From contig NC_087247.1 of assembly GCF_037042905.1 (NCBI RefSeq), positions 45,004,420 through 45,068,419 of the forward strand: 64,000 nucleotides of DNA. The letters run 5' to 3'. Positions within the stretch are counted from its first letter, which is position 1. Each line of letters begins with the position of its first letter. This document shows positions 10,430 to 20,917 of the stretch, piece after piece. Made by a program: the position numbers and the translations under genes. The notes under the pieces are model-generated. The model made no database searches, was not told where the DNA came from, and was given only the letters and a program-made list of their open reading frames with translations. This stretch comes from Lytechinus pictus. Its lineage: Eukaryota > Echinodermata > Echinoidea > Temnopleuroida > Toxopneustidae.

Positions 10430-11085
10430 TCTTTAACAAGTAACAAGTATTGATGCGTGAAACCTACCCTTAACAAGTATGGAAACAAAACGGTATATCC
10501 TTGACTTACTTTGACCCCCTAAACATATACAACGATAGTTAAACAGCATTAGCAGCAAACCTTTTTCTAGTATGTGGATGCACATTTGATTTACAATTAT
10601 TATTCCATCAGAGAAGCAAACAAACAAGTTTCCTGGGACCGCCCCATCTACCAAAGGACCCTAAGCATGTAGTGTTGGTGCAAAAAGTACATTCTTTAAA
10701 AAGTATTTTAGTTTTTTTTATACCCTCGCAAATTGGACTGTAAACATGTAGCTTTCCTAGCAAAATATATACCCTTTTTTCATCATTTTAGCGTTTTGGA
10801 CACCCTTATTAGGTTACGTACTTATCATCTCCGCGTAGGAGGACGAAATAGAAGAGGAAGCTAGATGTAGAACGGGCGAGTTACATGGAGATCTTGAAGC
10901 TGAATAAACCTGAATGGCCATACATTGTAGTCGGAATCCTCTTTGCTGCTGTACTAGGAATTGCCTATCCAGTGTTTGCTAAATTACGTAACGTACGTAA
11001 AGTGAAAAAGAGATCCTCTTTACGTGTCTTTGGTCATGCGTGGTATCCACTCGTCAATGGAAGTGCCCCCCCCCCCCCACCCCGG
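10430..11085. mobile_element. Second copy of the CCGGGGG element, interrupted by a gene fragment
   Basis: It is collinear with 2255-2700: CTTAACAAGTATTG, then ATACCCTTTTTTCAT, CATTTTAGCGTTTT, and a right end of GGTATCCACTCGTCAATGGA followed by a C run. The left end is truncated. The copies separate at the short palindrome around TTACGTACGTAA, where this copy has about 160 extra bases (10822-10984). Its right end stops 22 bp before the exon 1 border of SLC18B1 at 11108. Confidence 0.75.
10839..10983 (+). pseudogene. Captured fragment of an ABCB1/MDR-type ABC transporter exon
   Basis: The plus strand reads LDVERASYMEILKLNKPEWP then YIVVGILFAAVLGIAYPVFA. This is the well-known start of the second transmembrane domain of P-glycoprotein-type (ABCB) transporters, where L-N-K-P-E-W-P-Y-x-V-V-G is nearly invariant. 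An acidic linker (EDEIEEE) precedes it but in another frame, so there is at least one frameshift. No other ABCB exon is seen nearby and the piece is surrounded on both sides by transposon sequence. I infer that an element copied part of a host exon; it should not make a functional transporter. Confidence 0.85.
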
Positions 11086-11107
11086 GCCAATAATGCAGGT
11101 TACTCAC

Positions 11108-11383
11108 CTCATAAGGATAGAATGGAGCAAGTACAGAGAATGATGTAAACACCGACATGTAGGCAATTGCAATACCTAAAAACGTTAATTTCTTAGCTAA
11201 AGTCAACGGTGTCTTTGTTTTCTCAAAATCTTCTTCATTCCCATCACATTCTTCCAGGTTTTGGGGGTCTAGGAGATCTTTGGTGGAAGTTCCCTCATCA
11301 GGGCGATGTTCTTGGATGTTTTTGAAATGTAAACCACCGTCACTGTATTGCTTTGGAAGAAGCATATCTGTGTCTTCTGCCAT
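11108..11383 (-). CDS. SLC18B1: SLC18B1-like MFS transporter, exon 1 with start codon
   Basis: The product is predicted to be a 12-helix MFS proton-coupled antiporter of the SLC18 family; vertebrate SLC18B1 transports polyamines into vesicles, and transfer of that activity here is inference. Exon 1 starts at ATG 11383, is 92 codons long and ends at a GTGAGT donor. Residues 1-60 are a hydrophilic cytoplasmic N-terminus (MAEDTD...NEEDFEKTK). Helix 1 spans about residues 63-88 and ends in the SVLAPFYPYE motif, equivalent to the family F-x-x-x-A-P-F-F/Y-P. Nine exons (11383-11108, 7820-7725, 7183-7110, 6210-6063, 5550-5482, 3945-3858, 2906-2761, 1599-1495, 680-589) join without a frame break to give 364 codons. 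The family is about 450 residues, so the C-terminal part lies left of the window. Upstream, TAACAG at about 11548-11553 could be the acceptor of a 5' UTR intron. Confidence 0.92.
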
Positions 11384-11836
11384 AGCTAAGCTTGATGGAA
11401 GTTCTTTACAAAGACCACTTTCAGATGATTATCCAAATGGTCTTGATCGTGGATATTGATTAGATCCCTGGCACCATTGTGATTTGGGAGGAGCTTGTGT
11501 TGTCTTCTGCTACATGTAGAGGATGTGATGCAGTATTCCTTGATGACTCTGTTATTAAAGAAATCCAATCAATTTGCATCAAAAGGGCACTTCTTTTTTT
11601 AGAAAGCAACCAAAATAAATATTTCTAAAAACTATAATTCTCAATGACTCACAACATTGGCTGGATGTATTGGTGACCCTCTGCATTTTCTTTATGAAAA
11701 AGTCTAATATAATATGCGTCGCGTAACGTTGGCGAAGAACAATAGGAATAGGAAACAAGATGGCGGCATAAACATCGGGCAAGTCTCTTCCGTCTTTTCA
11801 TAATATTTTTCTCATTTTTTGATGAATTCATGTTTA
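11384..11836 (-). other. Probable 5' UTR and upstream region of SLC18B1
   Basis: The stretch directly upstream of the start codon is free of known repeats for about 200 bp and has a possible acceptor, TTTAATAACAG, on the minus strand near 11553. That would make the first exon non-coding and further upstream. The plus strand has AAGATGGCGGC at about 11757, which resembles a YY1-type promoter motif. No TATA box is evident. The promoter position is not resolved. Confidence 0.4.
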
Positions 11837-12999
11837 ACAAGTGGAATGCCTCTGGCTGTCTCACCTGCATCACGCGATTCAAAATAGAAGCAGTGCTGAC
11901 TTTGAAAAATATTATAAAATAATCGTTCACAAAAATCATTCATACAATGATACAATACTACGTTCATTGACTTTTGACCTTGATCATGTGACCTAAAACT
12001 TGTCAGTGATACTTGATTACTTACCCCTATATCCACATTTTATACACTACATATTAAACCTTGAAAGTTATGACAGCAATCTAATAATTACCTCTAAACT
12101 ATCCAAAGTTCAATGACCTTAAATGACCTTTGATATTGGTCATGTGACCTGAAACTTGCATGAGATGTTCAGTGATACTTGATGACTCTTATGTCCAAGT
12201 TTTATGAACTAGACCAATATACTTACAGAGTTATGATGGTAATTCAACAAATACCCCCAACATGGCCAAAGTCCATTGACCTTTGACCTAGGTCATGTGA
12301 CCTGAAACTCGGACGGGGTGTTCAAAGATACTTGATTACTCTTATGGCCAAGTTTGATGAATCAGATCCATAAACTTTCAAAGTTATGATGGTAATTCGA
12401 CAGATACCCCATTATCGCCAAAGTTCATTGTCCTTTGATGTGGGTCATGTGACCTGAAATTCGCACAGGATGTTCAGAGATACTTGATTACTCTTATATC
12501 TAAATTTTATGAACTAGACCAATAAACTTTCAAAGTTAGGATGGTAATTCAACAGATACCCCCAATTTGGCCAAAGTTCATTGTCCCTAAATGACCTTTG
12601 ACCTTGGTCATGTGACATGAAACTCAAGCAGGATGTTCAGTAATACTTGATTAACCTTATGTCCAAGTTTCATGAACTAGGTCCATATATTTTTTAATTT
12701 ATGATGACATTTCAAAAACTTAACCTTAGGTTAAGATTTTGATGTCGATTCCCCCAACATGGTCTAAGTTCATTGACCCTAAATGACCTTTGACCTTGGT
12801 CATGTGACCTGAAACTCAGGCAGAATGTTCAGTAATACTTTGATTAACCTTATGGCCAAGTTTCATGAACTAGGTCCATATACTTTCTAAGTTATGCTGT
12901 CATTTCAAAAACTTAACCTTAGGTTAAGATTTGGTGTTGACGCCGCCATCGGAAAAGCGGCGCCTATAGTCTCACTCTGCTATGCAGGTGAGACAAAAA
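11837..12999 (+). mobile_element. Satellite-bearing element, family A, copy 1
   Basis: The ends are GTCTCACCTGCAT (11858-11870) and ATGCAGGTGAGAC (12982-12994), exact inverted repeats. The outer flank CAAGTGGAATGCCTCTGGC is shared with copy 2. Inside are about five units of roughly 160 bp, each with GACCTTTGACC or a variant, GGTCATGTGACCTGAAAC, GATACTTGATTA and TTATGAACTAG. The right end also has a short GCGGCGCC/TATAG block and a 7-bp hairpin. Copy 2 keeps CG where this copy has CA or TG at both ends, as expected from CpG decay. No transposase, so it is presumably non-autonomous. Confidence 0.8.
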
Positions 13000-13213
13000 T
13001 AAAATCGATAGCATAGAAATGTCGGAAATGAAGTTTTATCCCATGTACATGATTTAGGGCTAGATCTTTTAGAAGGAAAGTACAAATCTCGGGGCGAAAG
13101 TTTCGGGTTTTGGGGCGGTACGTGCAGATGTATGGGAAGCAATTCCAGGCTTCGTTGAGAGTAGGCATACGTTAGTAAATGATTTTTACTCTCTAGAAGC
13201 CTCCAGGCTAGGC
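13000..13213. other. Short unique stretch between elements
   Basis: No repeat, RNA gene or exon recognised. Confidence 0.4.
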
Positions 13214-14500
13214 TAGACAGCTGGCAGCCATCTGTTTCGAGGAGTTTTTCAACATTTTAATTTTTTTAAAATTTCTCCTCGTACACAGACAGCTTGTATC
13301 GTGTAGATCAAAAGCTTCAGTCTCTGTATTTTGGTTGTTCCACTGAACAACGTTGGCTCCACTCACCAATACATAGACTGAAGAGTTGTTGGCCCGTACC
13401 TATAGACAACGTAAGCTATAAGTGAACTAACGTTTTATAGGTCGCAATTTATAACTCTTTTTAAGCGAAATTTACAGTTTCATGGTTTCCATTATCAGGG
13501 AAATATAAATAACTTAAGTAATTGCGTACCTTGGACCGGAGCTATTGAAAAAAAATCCTCTGGATGATTGAGAAATCTTTCATCTAAGACATTTTCACCT
13601 AAGCTGACGGTTTTTCTTGCAAGTTGCCATCTTGAATGACGTCCTTATTAACTTTTCAATGTCTCAATATATCGAATGTCGTCTGCTACCTGTGATCATA
13701 GCGGTTTAGCTCACATATGGAGCAGATCGTATAATATTGAAAGCAATATCGATATCACATTCGTAAATTGTTGACTCCCTCTCCGTTCGTTGGTAAATAT
13801 TTCATATTTTGGCTGCCATTTTGGGGGATGATTCTCGAGACCAAGACAAGTAAACATTGGTAAAGTACCATTTTCACACCTTTTAATATTTGTTTTCATA
13901 TGTCTTGAATCTTTACATTCTCAATACATTATTTAGGTAGTTTCTTTCTACATCCTTAGACTGTAAATTCAATTTCTTTTTTAAATATTGAAGTCTGGAT
14001 AGTACTAGTCGCCCGAATTGGTGACCGTGATAACACATGCGAGCTCACACTATCGAACTACCGTCGGTGAATGGGGATTATGATGAAATGTCAGAAATTG
14101 TTAAGGAAATCCCCAGAAACGACAGTTATTCCCGTCTAGTATCGTGCAGCCACCATTTAGGGGTTAACAATGCAAAATCCCCCCGACAGGGCACATCGAT
14201 TTTTGTCTTTTTTTCATAAAAATACAGAAAAAGAATTGTACCAATAATAAAGATTATTATTCCGTTTTGGGCTGAAATGCGCCAAAACAGGGAAAAATAA
14301 ACTCAAAAGGGGAAACAGTGACACTTACTTAGTCTTCAGCTGGTGCGCAACTTTACTTCCCCGTTTTATCCGAACTTGATACATACACATATGGCCACTG
14401 AGTCCCTGTACAGATCGAGCTAGAACTTCGGTCTCTGTATTTGGTGAGTGGAGCCAACGGAGTTCAGCGGAACAGCCAACATAACCACTCTGGGCACCAT
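13214..14500. mobile_element. TAGAC element, interrupted copy at the edge of the cassette cluster
   Basis: 13214-13306 and 14140-14484 are collinear with the compact 447-bp copy at 32329-32775: TAGACAGCTGGCAGC, TTCGAGGAG, ATTTCTCCTC, TATCGTGCAGCCACCATT, then CTAGAACTTCGGTCTCTGTA. Between them 833 bp are inserted, flanked by a 10-bp direct repeat TATCGTGYAG (13297-13306 and 14140-14149, one mismatch). Instead of the normal right end, it runs into cassette M1 at about 14485. Confidence 0.65.
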
Positions 14501-14860
14501 GCCCATACTTTCCTCTGTTAAAAAAGTGAGTGCACGCGATTAAAAGTTGGACTTAAATTATTAGATCTCACCATGGAGCTCCATGGTGAAATCTATTTTA
14601 AAATTAGACCCTAGATACTACTTATGAAGTATAATGTATAAATAGTACTCGCCTGGTCTTTTCTTGGGGTATTGAAGCCTTTTTGTCCAGAACTTGCTCA
14701 ACTTTCGCGACAAGCGTTGTCGCTATAGGGTTGTACACATCCTCGTTTAATACTGGTTGTCATGTGACGCGGCAATGTCGTTAAGCTGGTTGGCCTGTAT
14801 TCAAGGCGTTCTTTCCGTTATGATTTTATATTGAAGCTTACATCAGGTATAGGCACCTAT
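14485..14860 (-). repeat. Cassette M1 (two-part, splice-bordered)
   Basis: Minus strand. Part a ends in CCAAGAAAAGACCAG at a GCGAGT donor-like site (14647-14652) and contains the frame ATTLVAKVEQVLDKKASIPQ, but with ATA where copy M3 has ATG. Part b begins after TTTTTTAACAG and holds GGTGCCCAGAGTGG about 155 bp downstream. If the two are spliced, the joined frame stays open for more than 70 further codons and ends at a GTAAGTG donor-like site near 14330. I do not recognise the peptide. This is the only copy of the family with a long joined frame. Confidence 0.5.
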
Positions 14861-15430
14861 CAAATCAAAATCAATACAGGGATTGAGAGGGGGTATGGAG
14901 CCAAAAATTTCCCAGTCACATGGTATGAAAATTATATTTTTCATAATTATAGAAAACCATTTGACAACAAAAAAACAAGAAGGAAAAACAATTAAGTTAT
15001 ACACCCTCCCTTTTCTTATTTCGCTTTTCTTTTCTCTTTTACCCCCTTATTTTTTTTTTTTTTTGGGGGGGGGGCCTTTTCGGGGGGCACCGCCCCCTAG
15101 CTACGCGCCTGCCAGATGAAGAGGCGAGCGAGCAAAACTTTTGTCACTTTTATACCAAATATAAATTTTGTGATAGATTTTGACATAACATTCGGGATGA
15201 TTCTCGCATGCATTTTTCTTCCGCTTTTTTTATTTATATGTGTTGTATTTGGCCTTTTATTTCTCTTCCCTTTCCCTTTCTCTCTCTCTTTCTTTCTTTC
15301 GGTCTTTAATTCTTTCTTTCGGTCTTTAATTCTTTCTTTCTTCCTAATTCCTTTTCTCTTATCCCATTTTTTTCCCGGTGAAATCCTCTAGGGAGAGGGC
15401 CAGCCTGCCACAGCCGGTTTAAGCCTCTGA
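14861..15430. repeat. Low-complexity stretch with CTTT and G/C runs
   Basis: It contains a T run followed by GGGGGGGGGG near 15060, and at 15285-15345 a TCTTTC microsatellite with a 20-bp tandem unit (TCTTTCTTTCGGTCTTTAAT). No gene is seen; the hydrophobic plus-strand frames here are composition artefacts. Confidence 0.6.
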
Positions 15431-16760
15431 GTGGATGTAAGCTATACTCATTATCTTAATCTTCATTATGATTCCGACTAGGAGCGCATCCACGATTTCA
15501 AAAGTGGGGGGTGAATTTTCTCCAGTATAATTTGATAACCCCCAAAAAAGGTTATCACTAAAAAACCCGGTCATTTTGTCTCGCGTAAAGTTTGACAAGT
15601 ACAAAAAAAGATGGTCACTCAATGAAAGTCATTTTGTCCGCGTAATATTTGGCAAGCCCCCCCCAAAAAAAATTAAAAAAAATTAAAAAAAGGAAGGTCA
15701 TTTTGTCCTGCTTTTTTATGCATGAAATTTGACAAGTAAAAAAAAGATGGTCACTAAATATGAAGTTCATTTTGTCCGTATAATATTTGACAAGCCCCCC
15801 CACCCAAAAAAAAATACGAAAAAGGAAAGTCATTTTGTCCGCGTAATATTTGGCAAGCCCCCCCCCCCCCAAAAAAAAAAAAGTTATTTAAAAAAAAAGG
15901 AAGGTCATTTTGTCCTGCTTTTTTATGCATGAAATTTGACAAATAAAAAAAGGTTGTCACTAAAAAATGAAGGTCATATTGTCCCATGTAAAATTTGGCA
16001 AGACCCCCCCCAAAAAAAAAAAAGAATGAAAAAAGGTTTAAACTATAATTATGGTCGAAGGACATTTTGTCTCGCGTAAAATTTGACAAATAAAAAAAAG
16101 GTTTTCACTGAAAAGGTTGCCACTAATATATAATGATAATCATAGAGGTATATTTACCCAGGGTCACTTCATTACAAAAACTGTTCTCCCAGCGGGCCCT
16201 GCTATTATTACCCCAGCTTTATCTGTGCTAAAAATGAAGGTCCTTTTGTCCCACGTAAAATTTGGCAAGCCCCCCCCCCAAAAAAAAAAAATGGTTTAAC
16301 TAATAATGATCCAAGGTCATTTTGTCTCACGTAAAATTTGACAATTCAAAAGAAAAAAAAAAGGTTGTCACTAAAAAGAAGGTCATTTTGTCCATCGTTA
16401 TATTTGGCAAGCCCCCAAGCCCCACCCCCATAAAAAGTTTGTCCCTAAAAGTGATGTATCGAAAGTCATATTGTTCCCCGTAAAATTTGACAAGCAAATA
16501 AAAGGCAAAAAAGAGAAAATAATATGAACGAAATATCCACATTACAAATATTGCTGTGATTCTCATAAGGGCGGTGGGGCACATAACTAGTATGAACAAC
16601 ATATTTACTTCCAAAATATTGACTATAAATCTCAAAAGGGGGAACGGGCCAGAAATGCTCACCCCCCCCCCTGGATCCGCCACTGATTCCAATCAATAAT
16701 GACTTTTCTCTGCAATACTGATGCTTTGAAATCAAGATACTGAAGATTGATATGCTTAAT
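15430..16760. repeat. GGTCATTTTGTC repeat block, copy 1
   Basis: About ten imperfect units carry AGGTCATTTTGTC, a GCGTAA motif, AATTTGACAAG or AATTTGGCAAG, and then a C run and an A run. The block ends in GGATCCGCCACTGATTCC and continues with CTGCAATACTGATGCTTTGA. The same start (near AAGCCTCTGAG), units and end recur at 21780-22450, so one large block was duplicated. Many minus-strand frames reading LAKYYADKMTF are just translations of this unit. Confidence 0.75.
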
Positions 16761-16824
16761 ATAAATTATGAACGTCTGACAAAAAGACAACGGCCATATT
16801 TATATAATATTGACTGGTCTTGAG

Positions 16825-17180
16825 CACTCTAGGCGACACCCCAATACTTACCCGTGTTAATAAACTGGGACTCCACTCACGCGCATTTGGGCCGCCCTAG
16901 GTTAGAACTAAGCATTAATATCACTTTACAAAATATATCTACAAGGTATGTATAATCTATTTAATACTTTGATAATGTTTAAACGGTACTCACCAGTTCT
17001 TTTGATGTATTTTCTCCAGAATTCCCACGGATTTGTCCCAAATCTTGCGACAAACCACGTCGCGGTAGACAGCTGTACATTCTTTTTTATTTATAAATAG
17101 AGCGCCCCTTACGATAGTTGTTAACAACGCGGCCAAATCGTTAGGTTTTTTGCACTGTGTCCAAGGCGTTTTTATTTTGT
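16825..17180 (-). repeat. Cassette M2
   Basis: Minus strand. TATTTATAAATA (TATA-like, about 17090) precedes part a, which ends CATCAAAAGAACTG at a GTGAGT donor-like site (16987-16992). Part b, with GGCCCAAATGCGCGTGAG and GGTGTCGCCTAGAGTG, ends at 16825, about 155 bp downstream. It diverges from cassette N1 on the other strand. The reading frame of part a is open but has no ATG at the position used in M3 and M4. Confidence 0.5.
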
Positions 17181-17379
17181 TTGATTTTTTATTTTTTTAT
17201 AAATATTTTGTTAAATAGCAATTTTTAGTCAAATATTAAATCTATACCACAAAATATTTCTAATTGTAGATATATATATAATATCATGCAATAATTTATT
17301 CTATATATATTTTATAATAAAATTTATAATTGTTGCGGTCTTTAAAAAAGGATAGTCGATAGATCAGGTGATGACTACA

Positions 17380-17703
17380 CGTATCACGTGATCTGAAAAT
17401 CAGCTTCATACCGCTTTGATCGCACTCGACGGTGACCGGCCTGACTGCCAAGAAAAGATCGAAAAAGGACTCAAATGTAAGTTTCCCTTTATTTTATTAA
17501 ATTTTAAGTAGGAATAGGATGATATTTAATGGGCAATCTTTTAATAAATGATAAACAAACGAGGAAAAAACTCGTATTTACGGAGTAATATCATACTTGG
17601 GTGCAGGAAACAGTAACGGTTCTAGTTCTAACCTGTTTTTAACGCATTGTCGCCTATGAGGTCCATACATGCTAATGTTTGGACCTCATTGGTACTAGGA
17701 GTG
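17380..17703 (+). repeat. Cassette N1
   Basis: Part a runs from about 17380 to a GTAAGT donor-like site at 17477, after a purine-rich segment (CCAAGAAAAGATCGAAAAAGG). Part b starts after an acceptor-like GGGTGCAG (about 17600) and carries the conserved hairpin ATGAGGTCCA...TGGACCTCAT and CTAGGAGTG (17648-17703). The spacing between donor and hairpin part is 171 bp. Confidence 0.55.
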
Positions 17704-17710
17704 GTCTTGA

Positions 17711-17811
17711 GGGGAACATCAAATATATTGCCAGCAAAAGAATCATATTGGCCCGAGTCTTTAGACGAGGGCAATATGGGTCTTTTAAGGGCAATATATT
17801 TGATGTTCCCC
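17711..17811 (+). ncRNA. 101-nt near-perfect hairpin (pre-miRNA-like or tiny MITE)
   Basis: GGGGAACATCAAATATATTG plus CC (17711-17732) is the exact reverse complement of 17790-17811, 22 bp in all. Inside, after a symmetric 3x3 loop, AAAAGA pairs with TCTTTT (17736-17741 with 17781-17786). Then CATATTG pairs with CAATATG and CCC with GGG, leaving a loop of about 14 nt. The size and symmetry would suit a microRNA precursor, but a small foldback transposon is equally possible. It begins 8 bp after the end of cassette N1. Confidence 0.45.
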
Positions 17812-18077
17812 GAAAGAAGGGCAGTCAATATTTTTATTATCATCCAAATCAGATATCTAGAGCAAAAATCATGATAACAGTGATATCTTTTAAGAATAGA
17901 GTTCTGTTGTGTCATGATAATATCAGTGTCTAGGCTCTGCACTTTACCATTATGACGTACTTGCAAGCGCCCAGATCCACCGTTGTCTTTATTATGACGT
18001 AGATCGTTGGTGCGCGGAACATTATGAAGCGTATCACTTCATTCGCATCCTAAAAGGCCCGGATGTGAGACCAGGGA

Positions 18078-18420
18078 AAATACCACTCCTAGTACCAATG
18101 CGGTCCAAACATTACATGTATGGACCTCATAGGCGACATCAGTAGTATTTTGGGTTAGAAATCTTTGAGCACAGGATATTTCTATATTTATATCAAAAGT
18201 ACAAGCTATTTTCATTTCTATTCTTTAAATTTTAATTTTAGAGTTTAAATGCATTGTTAGCAACAACAAAAAAATGAAAGAAAATAAGGGAAACTTACAT
18301 TTTGACGACTTTTTCCTGATTTTCTTGGCAGTTGCTCTTCACTTCTGACTCGCGATCGAAGCTGATATGCAGATCACATGATACGCGTTCTCGTCAGGTG
18401 ATTGGTTGGTTATTCTTTTC
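18078..18420 (-). repeat. Cassette N5
   Basis: Minus strand. Part a (TCGATCGCGAGTCAGAAG, AGAAAATCAGGAAAAAG) ends at a GTAAGT donor-like site next to 18298. Part b, with the same hairpin and CTAGGAGTG, lies 162 bp downstream at 18078-18136. It is almost identical in part a to N3 at 23330-23462. It converges with N1, so N1 and N5 form a large inverted pair around the 17711-17811 hairpin. Confidence 0.55.
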
Positions 18421-20060
18421 ACCAGACGTTGATAATTATATATTTCATAACGCTAGCATTCATCGCAAATTTAGATGAAAGAGATTGAAGTTAAACAGCG
18501 CAAGCTTTAATTTTTTTTTCAAAAATAACGTTTAATTGATTGCACAAGTTTCGCCTCGGACATGTAGGATCATTTGGTCCCATATTGGCATAACGTGTAA
18601 CTACGGGGGGGGGGGGGGTGTCCCTACCACTACCGTCCACAAGCCAGCAATTATCTTTTTTTCTCTCTTTTCTTAACCAAAATACTTCCCCCCCCCCCCA
18701 GAAAAAAAGGAACCAGGGTTGAAGAGAAAGAGAATTATGATAGAGGAACACAAAATACTTCTCAGCTTTTACTGTTTTATTCGACTTATAATCAAATATT
18801 AAATGGGGCTTAGAACAGTTTTTTTAAAGTCAATTAATAAAAATATTCCTCCTCGGGATTTGAGCTTTCATGAAATATCAATCTTTTTCATGATTACCGA
18901 AAATACTTAAAATGTCCAAATTTTTTATCGGTGTATAAAGCTTTAGCTGATGCGTTGCGCCCGCCTTATTTTAATGTTGAGATACAACTTTATGCTTTTA
19001 ATGAATTCCTAAAAACACTAATTCTCAGATCATTTGTCGCAATCGAATGATTCGATTAGTAAGCTAATGAATGATTATTATGTTTCATGAATTGTTTAAA
19101 ATGTGTCTCTCTATCAGTTTTGAATATTTAAAAAAATGTCAGCTCGTGCTTTTTGCTCGCAATATTTTGATTAGTAAGAAGTTCTTGTATATGCAAGTTT
19201 GATAGATAGATAGATAAATAACTAGAGAGAGAGGGGGGGGTCCCTCAGCTAACTTGTCCTCGCTTATTCCAATTTTTTTTTATTTATGCTCGTGTTGTGA
19301 GTGTTTCAAAGTATTTTTTTTTTTTCACCCTTTTTATTGTCTCGGAGCTTCCCTCTATTTCTTTTAACTATGATGTAGCCCTTTTTACTTGTTTCAATTC
19401 TTTTATGTTCTCATTTCATTGAAAACATAATTATTAAACTGACGTAGAAGACTTTACAACAAAATTTTGATATTGTTTTTTCTTGTTTGTTTGGCTTACT
19501 TTTTCTTCTCCTCAGTCCTTCTTTTTCTTCTTAGTTTCCCTTTCCTTATTTTCTCTTTTATTTCATTTCATGAGGAATCCGCCAACTTATATACAACAAC
19601 AAACATATTTAGAGGCGGATATCCAGTGAGGGGGCGTGGTGATGTGCCCCTCTAAAAAAGGAGGAAAATAGGAAGGAAAAAAAGAAGGGAAGGGGGAAAA
19701 ATAAGAAAAAAAGAAAGACGATGATGGCAATGATGATGATGATGAAAATTATCTTGGTGAAGATCGATGATAGTGGTGGTGATGGTGGCGGTAATGATGA
19801 TGATGAAAAGGAATCAACCTCTGCTCATTTCTTTTTGCACGGGCACATAAAATCTCGACCTATACCCATCACTTTTCTCACTATTTTCTCCTCCCTTTTA
19901 TTTTCCATTAATTTTTCTTTCGTTCACTTTTTTTCTGTCCTCTTTTCCCTTCTATTTTTTCTTTCTCGTCTCACCGCTTTTCTTCATCCCCCAGCCCCCG
20001 TGCAGATTCGCAAACAATATCAAGAGTATGTCTACTTGGCAAGGGCGGAAATCTCTCCCC
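18421..20060. other. Spacer with simple repeats, no gene recognised
   Basis: It holds a G run near 18605, a C run near 18690, GATA repeats near 19200, T runs near 19315 and a (GAT)n tract with GGT interruptions at 19721-19805. The rest is AT-rich with no motif that I can name. Confidence 0.5.
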
Positions 20061-20320
20061 AAAGGTAGGGGGACCAGGGGCTGGAAAATTTGACAAGCAA
20101 AAACAAACAAACAAATAAAAAAAGAAGGGTTATCACCCCCAAAAGAAGGTCATCTTGACCAAAAGAAATTTGACAAGCAAACAAGCAAAAAAAAAAAAAA
20201 GGGGGGGGCACCCCAAAAGTAAGATCGTCTCTTCCAAAATACATGTTTTATTTCGATTTTGAATGAAAAGACCAAAAATAGTAGGGGGACATTTCATAAT
20301 GTGCCCCCCTACTATTTTGG
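20060..20320. repeat. Fragment of the GGTCATTTTGTC block plus a hairpin
   Basis: AATTTGACAAGCAAA units with A and G runs (20080-20215) belong to the block family seen at 15430. At 20272-20320, CCAAAAATAGTAGGGGG pairs with CCCCCCTACTATTTTGG to form a strong hairpin with a short ACAT...ATGT extension. Confidence 0.6.
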
Positions 20321-20419
20321 GTGAGGGGGACATGTCTCCCTGGGATTTGCGCCCATGTGGGTGGGGGTGTTGCGTCTCCCTATCGGAATCATTATGGAAG
20401 AGTGTAAATACTCGCTGTG

Positions 20420-20682
20420 ATTTCGATCTCATACCTGTCTACCGCGACAGGGCTAGTCGCAGAATTGTAGCCAGAAGCGTGGGAAATTGCCAGAAAATTC
20501 AAGAAAAGAACCGGTGAGTACCGATTTAACAGTACTAATTTATTTAGTAACATCTATTGAATTATAAGAATATTTATTTTTTAGTAAAACAAAGCTTAGT
20601 TCTAAGCTAGGGCGGCCCAAATGCGCGTGAGTGGAGTCCCAGTTTCTTAACACGGGTAAGTATTGCGGTGTCGCCTAGAGTG
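20420..20682 (+). repeat. Cassette M5
   Basis: Plus strand. Part a (GTCTACCGCGACAGGGC, then TTGCCAGAAAATTCAAG) ends AAGAACCG at a GTGAGT donor-like site (20514-20519). Part b, with GGCCCAAATGCGCGTGAG and GGTGTCGCCTAGAGTG, ends at 20682, 155 bp on. There is an in-frame TAG in part a relative to the frame open in M1 and M2. Confidence 0.5.
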
Positions 20683-20917
20683 GGAAAATACAAAGGTATA
20701 TTTTGCGTCGTCTCTGCATGCAAAGTCAATACGCGCATTGAGACCGAGGAAAATACAAACAATATACCTATCCCTTCCTGATAATAATAAAATACAGGGA
20801 AATACGGTTTTGTAAATGACCAGCTCAGATGTCTGATACGGGTGATAATAGTTAAGATAACCAACCGATCACCTGACCAGTACGCGTATCACTTCGGAGT
20901 TGATCACTCGTCGCAGC

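Noticed and set aside
11837..12999. CRISPR-like array
   Set aside because: Units are about 160 bp, diverged, without unique spacers, in eukaryotic DNA; it is a satellite within a mobile element.
15430..16760. Repeated protein phrase LAKYYADKMTF on the minus strand
   Set aside because: It is the translation of the GGTCATTTTGTC repeat unit with poly-G and poly-C runs, in shifting frames and without a gene context.
16825..16840. Recombination signal (RSS-like CACTCTA) at cassette ends
   Set aside because: No nonamer at 12 or 23 bp and the heptamer lacks the CACAGTG core; resemblance is superficial.
17647..17874. 75-codon plus-strand frame starting MSPMRSIH
   Set aside because: After the first 19 codons it continues straight through the 101-nt hairpin and unrelated sequence; only the first part is shared between cassettes, so the frame as a whole is not a gene.
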